Below are positions 6,429 through 7,830 of a stretch of 7,830 nucleotides of DNA, piece by piece (position 1 is the first letter of the stretch; every line of letters starts with the position of its first letter). The notes under the pieces were generated by a model. The model saw only the letters and a list, made by a program, of their open reading frames with translations, searched no databases and was not told the origin of the DNA. The stretch is from Clostridia bacterium (GTDB lineage: Bacteria > Bacillota > Clostridia > Oscillospirales > CAG-272). Both the position numbers and the translations under genes were made by a program. Where the stretch lies: assembly GCA_017960705.1 (NCBI GenBank), contig JAGCYR010000153.1:1-7830 (forward strand), written 5' to 3'.

Positions 6429-6440
6429 GGAATCGGAGAA
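6408..6440 (+). repeat. Inverted repeat spanning the -10 box, possible operator
   Basis: TTCTCCG (6408-6414) and CGGAGAA (6434-6440) are exact inverted copies with 19 bases between them, centred at 6424 on the TATAAT. The position would suit a repressor, but one 7-bp dyad may be chance, especially as CTCCG and CGGAG are common in this window. Confidence 0.3.
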
Positions 6441-6469
6441 CAAAACTACATTCAGGAGGTAACACAAAA

Positions 6470-6877
6470 ATGGTTCAGTTGATCATCGGCGCCAGAGGAT
6501 CGGGAAAGACCAAACGCTTGATCGAGCTTGTCAACGACGCTGCGTCTGTCTCGAAGGGCTCCGTTGTCTGTGTCGAATACGGAAACACGCTGAATTTTGA
6601 CGTGACTCACAAGGCGCGGCTGGTCGATACGACCGCTTTCGCCATCTCGAACGCCGACGCGCTTTACGGCTTTATCGCCGGTCTTGCCGCGAGCGATCAC
6701 GACATCACCGACATTTTCGTCGACGCCGCGATGAAGATCTGCAACTACGATCTCGCCGCCGTCGAGTATCTGGTCGGGAAGGTCGCCAAGCTTGCCGAGA
6801 ACTACGAGTTCAATCTTATCATGACTCTCTCGGCAAACCCGGACGATTGCTCCGAGGCGCTCCGCAAGTACATGTGA
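6470..6877 (+). CDS. Small Walker-A (P-loop) protein of unknown function
   Basis: The 135-residue protein has no signal or membrane segment. A P-loop lies at its very N-terminus: strand QLIIG then GARGSGKT (7-14), a perfect GxxGxGKT. A second strand SVVCVEY (31-37) and a Walker-B-like hydrophobic strand ending in Asp (DIFVDA, 81-86, Asp85) suggest a minimal nucleotide-binding core. EFNLIMTLSAN (113-123) could be a further core strand. I recall similar short clostridial proteins being labelled 'PilT' in databases, but nothing here resembles the much larger PilT motor ATPase, so that name should not be used. The gene has its own promoter (6400-6428) and a strong AGGAGG (6454-6459), 10 nt before ATG. 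It lies between pgi and the cysteine-rich gene, with a terminator-like hairpin 30 nt after its stop. Function is unknown; nucleotide binding is predicted from the motif only. Confidence 0.82.
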   Translation: MVQLIIGARGSGKTKRLIELVNDAASVSKGSVVCVEYGNTLNFDVTHKARLVDTTAFAISNADALYGFIAGLAASDHDITDIFVDAAMKICNYDLAAVEYLVGKVAKLAENYEFNLIMTLSANPDDCSEALRKYM

Positions 6878-6907
6878 TTTCACAAACAACGCATTCCGTT
6901 CATATCT

Positions 6908-6945
6908 TGATATCGGAGTCCGCTCGGGCTCCGATATCATATTTT
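6908..6945 (+). terminator. Rho-independent terminator after the Walker-A gene
   Basis: TGATATCGGAGTCC (6908-6921) pairs with GGGCTCCGATATCA (6926-6939): 14 pairs with one U-G, around loop GCTC, followed by TATTTT (6940-6945). It lies 30 nt after the stop at 6877, and AGGAG of the next gene begins two bases after the T-run. The next gene therefore has no room for a promoter between the terminator and its ribosome binding site. Confidence 0.8.
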
Positions 6946-6946
6946 C

Positions 6947-6951
6947 AGGAG
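6947..6951 (+). promoter_or_regulatory. Ribosome binding site that decides the start of the cysteine-rich gene
   Basis: AGGAG lies 6 nt before ATG 6958. An earlier in-frame start at 6847 would overlap the upstream gene and translate through the terminator hairpin, so 6958 is chosen. Confidence 0.8.
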
Positions 6952-6957
6952 TGCGAT

Positions 6958-7809
6958 ATGGCTGAAAACAGAGGTATTTGCGGGCAGTCAGGCGGGCAGG
7001 TCAGGGAGACGGTGTGCATCGATACGTACCGGGTCCTCGATTCTTCGCGCGACCGCGACTGCTACGAGGACGTGCGCGTCTATCTGACGCCGTTCGGGCA
7101 GGAGATCATCAACGGTACCTGTAACGTCCGGGTGCGCGGGTGCGAGGTCGCCTGGTGCAACGTCGCGGTCGATCCGATACAGTTCAACTGCGGATTCTAC
7201 CAGCTGACGGTGCGCTACTACATCCTTCTGACGCTTGAGAGCTGCATGGGACAGGGAAGAGCGCAGGAGTTCAACGGGATCGCCGTTCTCGAGAAGAGAT
7301 CTGTCCTCTACGGCGGCGAGGGGGACGTCAAAGTTTATTCGTCGTCCGACGGATCCTCCGCGTGTAACTTCAATCCTCGGGACGAGGGGAACACCGCGCC
7401 CGTCGGCGTGGTGGAGACCGTCGATCCAATCGCTCTGTCGGTCAAGGTGTGCGACAGAAACGCGCTTTCGGGCTGCTGTTTCTGCACCTGCGACCAGATC
7501 CCGCAGGAGCTCGCGGCAAACTCGATCGGGGAGATCGTCGATCCGGATGGCGGCAACCGGCTGTTCGTCTCGCTCGGTATCTTCTCGGTCCTGCGGCTGC
7601 AAAGACCGGCGCAGCTTCTCGTCAACGCGTCGGACTACAGCGTGCCGGATAAGGAGTCTGTCCCGGTCGAGGAGAGCGATCCCTGCAAACTCTTCCGTTC
7701 GATGGCGTTTCCTTCGGGCGAGTTCTCGGGGACCAACTGCGCATCCCAGAATCAGGGGAACAATCAGCGCCCCGCGTCGTCGGACCGCGGATGCGGCTGC
7801 CGGGGGTAA
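6958..7809 (+). CDS. Cysteine-rich conserved hypothetical protein, possibly spore-associated
   Basis: The protein has 283 residues and 18 cysteines, with no signal peptide and no membrane segment. Cysteines lie at 8, 20, 35, 55, 62, 67, 78, 96, 136, 165, 173, 174, 176, 178, 243, 261, 279 and 281; the tightest cluster is GCCFCTC (172-178), and the protein ends in GCGCRG. The N-terminal part (18-125) looks like a beta-rich domain: CIDTYRVLDS, CYEDVRVYLT, FNCGFYQLTVRYYI, VLYGGEGDVKVYSS. A second conserved-looking block is RLFVSLGIFSVLRLQRPAQLLV, DYSVPDKE and DPCKLFRSMAFP (201-252), followed by a low-complexity tail rich in Asn, Gln, Ser and Gly. From memory, similar proteins occur in spore-forming clostridia without assigned function. 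High Cys content, no export signal and clostridial context suggest a spore coat or exosporium component, but metal binding is equally possible. The gene ends in TAA; 21 bases remain in the window. Confidence 0.85.
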   Translation: MAENRGICGQSGGQVRETVCIDTYRVLDSSRDRDCYEDVRVYLTPFGQEIINGTCNVRVRGCEVAWCNVAVDPIQFNCGFYQLTVRYYILLTLESCMGQGRAQEFNGIAVLEKRSVLYGGEGDVKVYSSSDGSSACNFNPRDEGNTAPVGVVETVDPIALSVKVCDRNALSGCCFCTCDQIPQELAANSIGEIVDPDGGNRLFVSLGIFSVLRLQRPAQLLVNASDYSVPDKESVPVEESDPCKLFRSMAFPSGEFSGTNCASQNQGNNQRPASSDRGCGCRG

Positions 7810-7830
7810 AACCGAAGAAAGAAGAGCGGA

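Noticed and set aside
3481..6465. A 994-codon open frame on the minus strand, antisense to the GNAT end, carboxypeptidase and pgi
   Set aside because: It is aligned codon-for-codon with three plus-strand genes that share one frame; its stops would need plus-strand codons TTA, CTA or TCA, which these GC-rich genes avoid. It ends exactly at a TTA Leu codon of the GNAT gene (3481). Its product is Arg/Asp-rich with no recognisable domain.

Overview
The window reads as a GC-rich chromosomal segment of a spore-forming, monoderm Firmicute, most likely a clostridial (Oscillospiraceae-like) bacterium. The case rests on strong GGAGG ribosome binding sites, housekeeping promoters of the TTGCAT-17-TATAAT type, use of TTG and GTG starts, a PdaA-type deacetylase (a spore-cortex enzyme in Bacillus), and protein sequences that look clostridial throughout. 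No phage, transposon, CRISPR or RNA gene is visible. The assignment is inference from remembered families; no search was run.

Layout. (1) Positions 2-286 hold the 3' end of a probable GH13 amylase-family gene. (2) Positions 401-1872 hold two NodB-fold deacetylases in an ATGA-overlapping pair: a PdaA-like enzyme and a canonical polysaccharide deacetylase. They end at a bidirectional terminator (1871-1900) shared with (3) a convergent DUF624/YesL-like membrane protein on the minus strand (1907-2953, TTG start). (4) A divergent promoter region (about 2954-3111) then drives a GNAT acetyltransferase (3112-3702), followed 54 nt later by a D-alanyl-D-alanine carboxypeptidase (3757-4929). (5) A clear promoter precedes glucose-6-phosphate isomerase (5038-6372), whose otherwise intact frame is broken by one TAG codon at 5734. 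(6) Another promoter precedes a small Walker-A protein (6470-6877), followed by a terminator-like hairpin and a cysteine-rich protein of 283 residues (6958-7809).

How the genes fit together: the deacetylase pair and the carboxypeptidase all trim peptidoglycan or a related glycan, and PdaA points to spore cortex. The cysteine-rich last gene could be a spore-surface protein, but that is inference. Pgi is central carbon metabolism and looks independent.

The most interesting features are not new genes. They are (a) the single in-frame TAG in pgi, which removes every catalytic residue unless it is read through, and (b) hairpins built on a CTCCG/CGGAG core that overlap or abut translation start sites. 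At pdaA and at the carboxypeptidase gene the Shine-Dalgarno sequence itself lies in the 3' arm of the hairpin. I see no convincing undescribed multi-gene system here.
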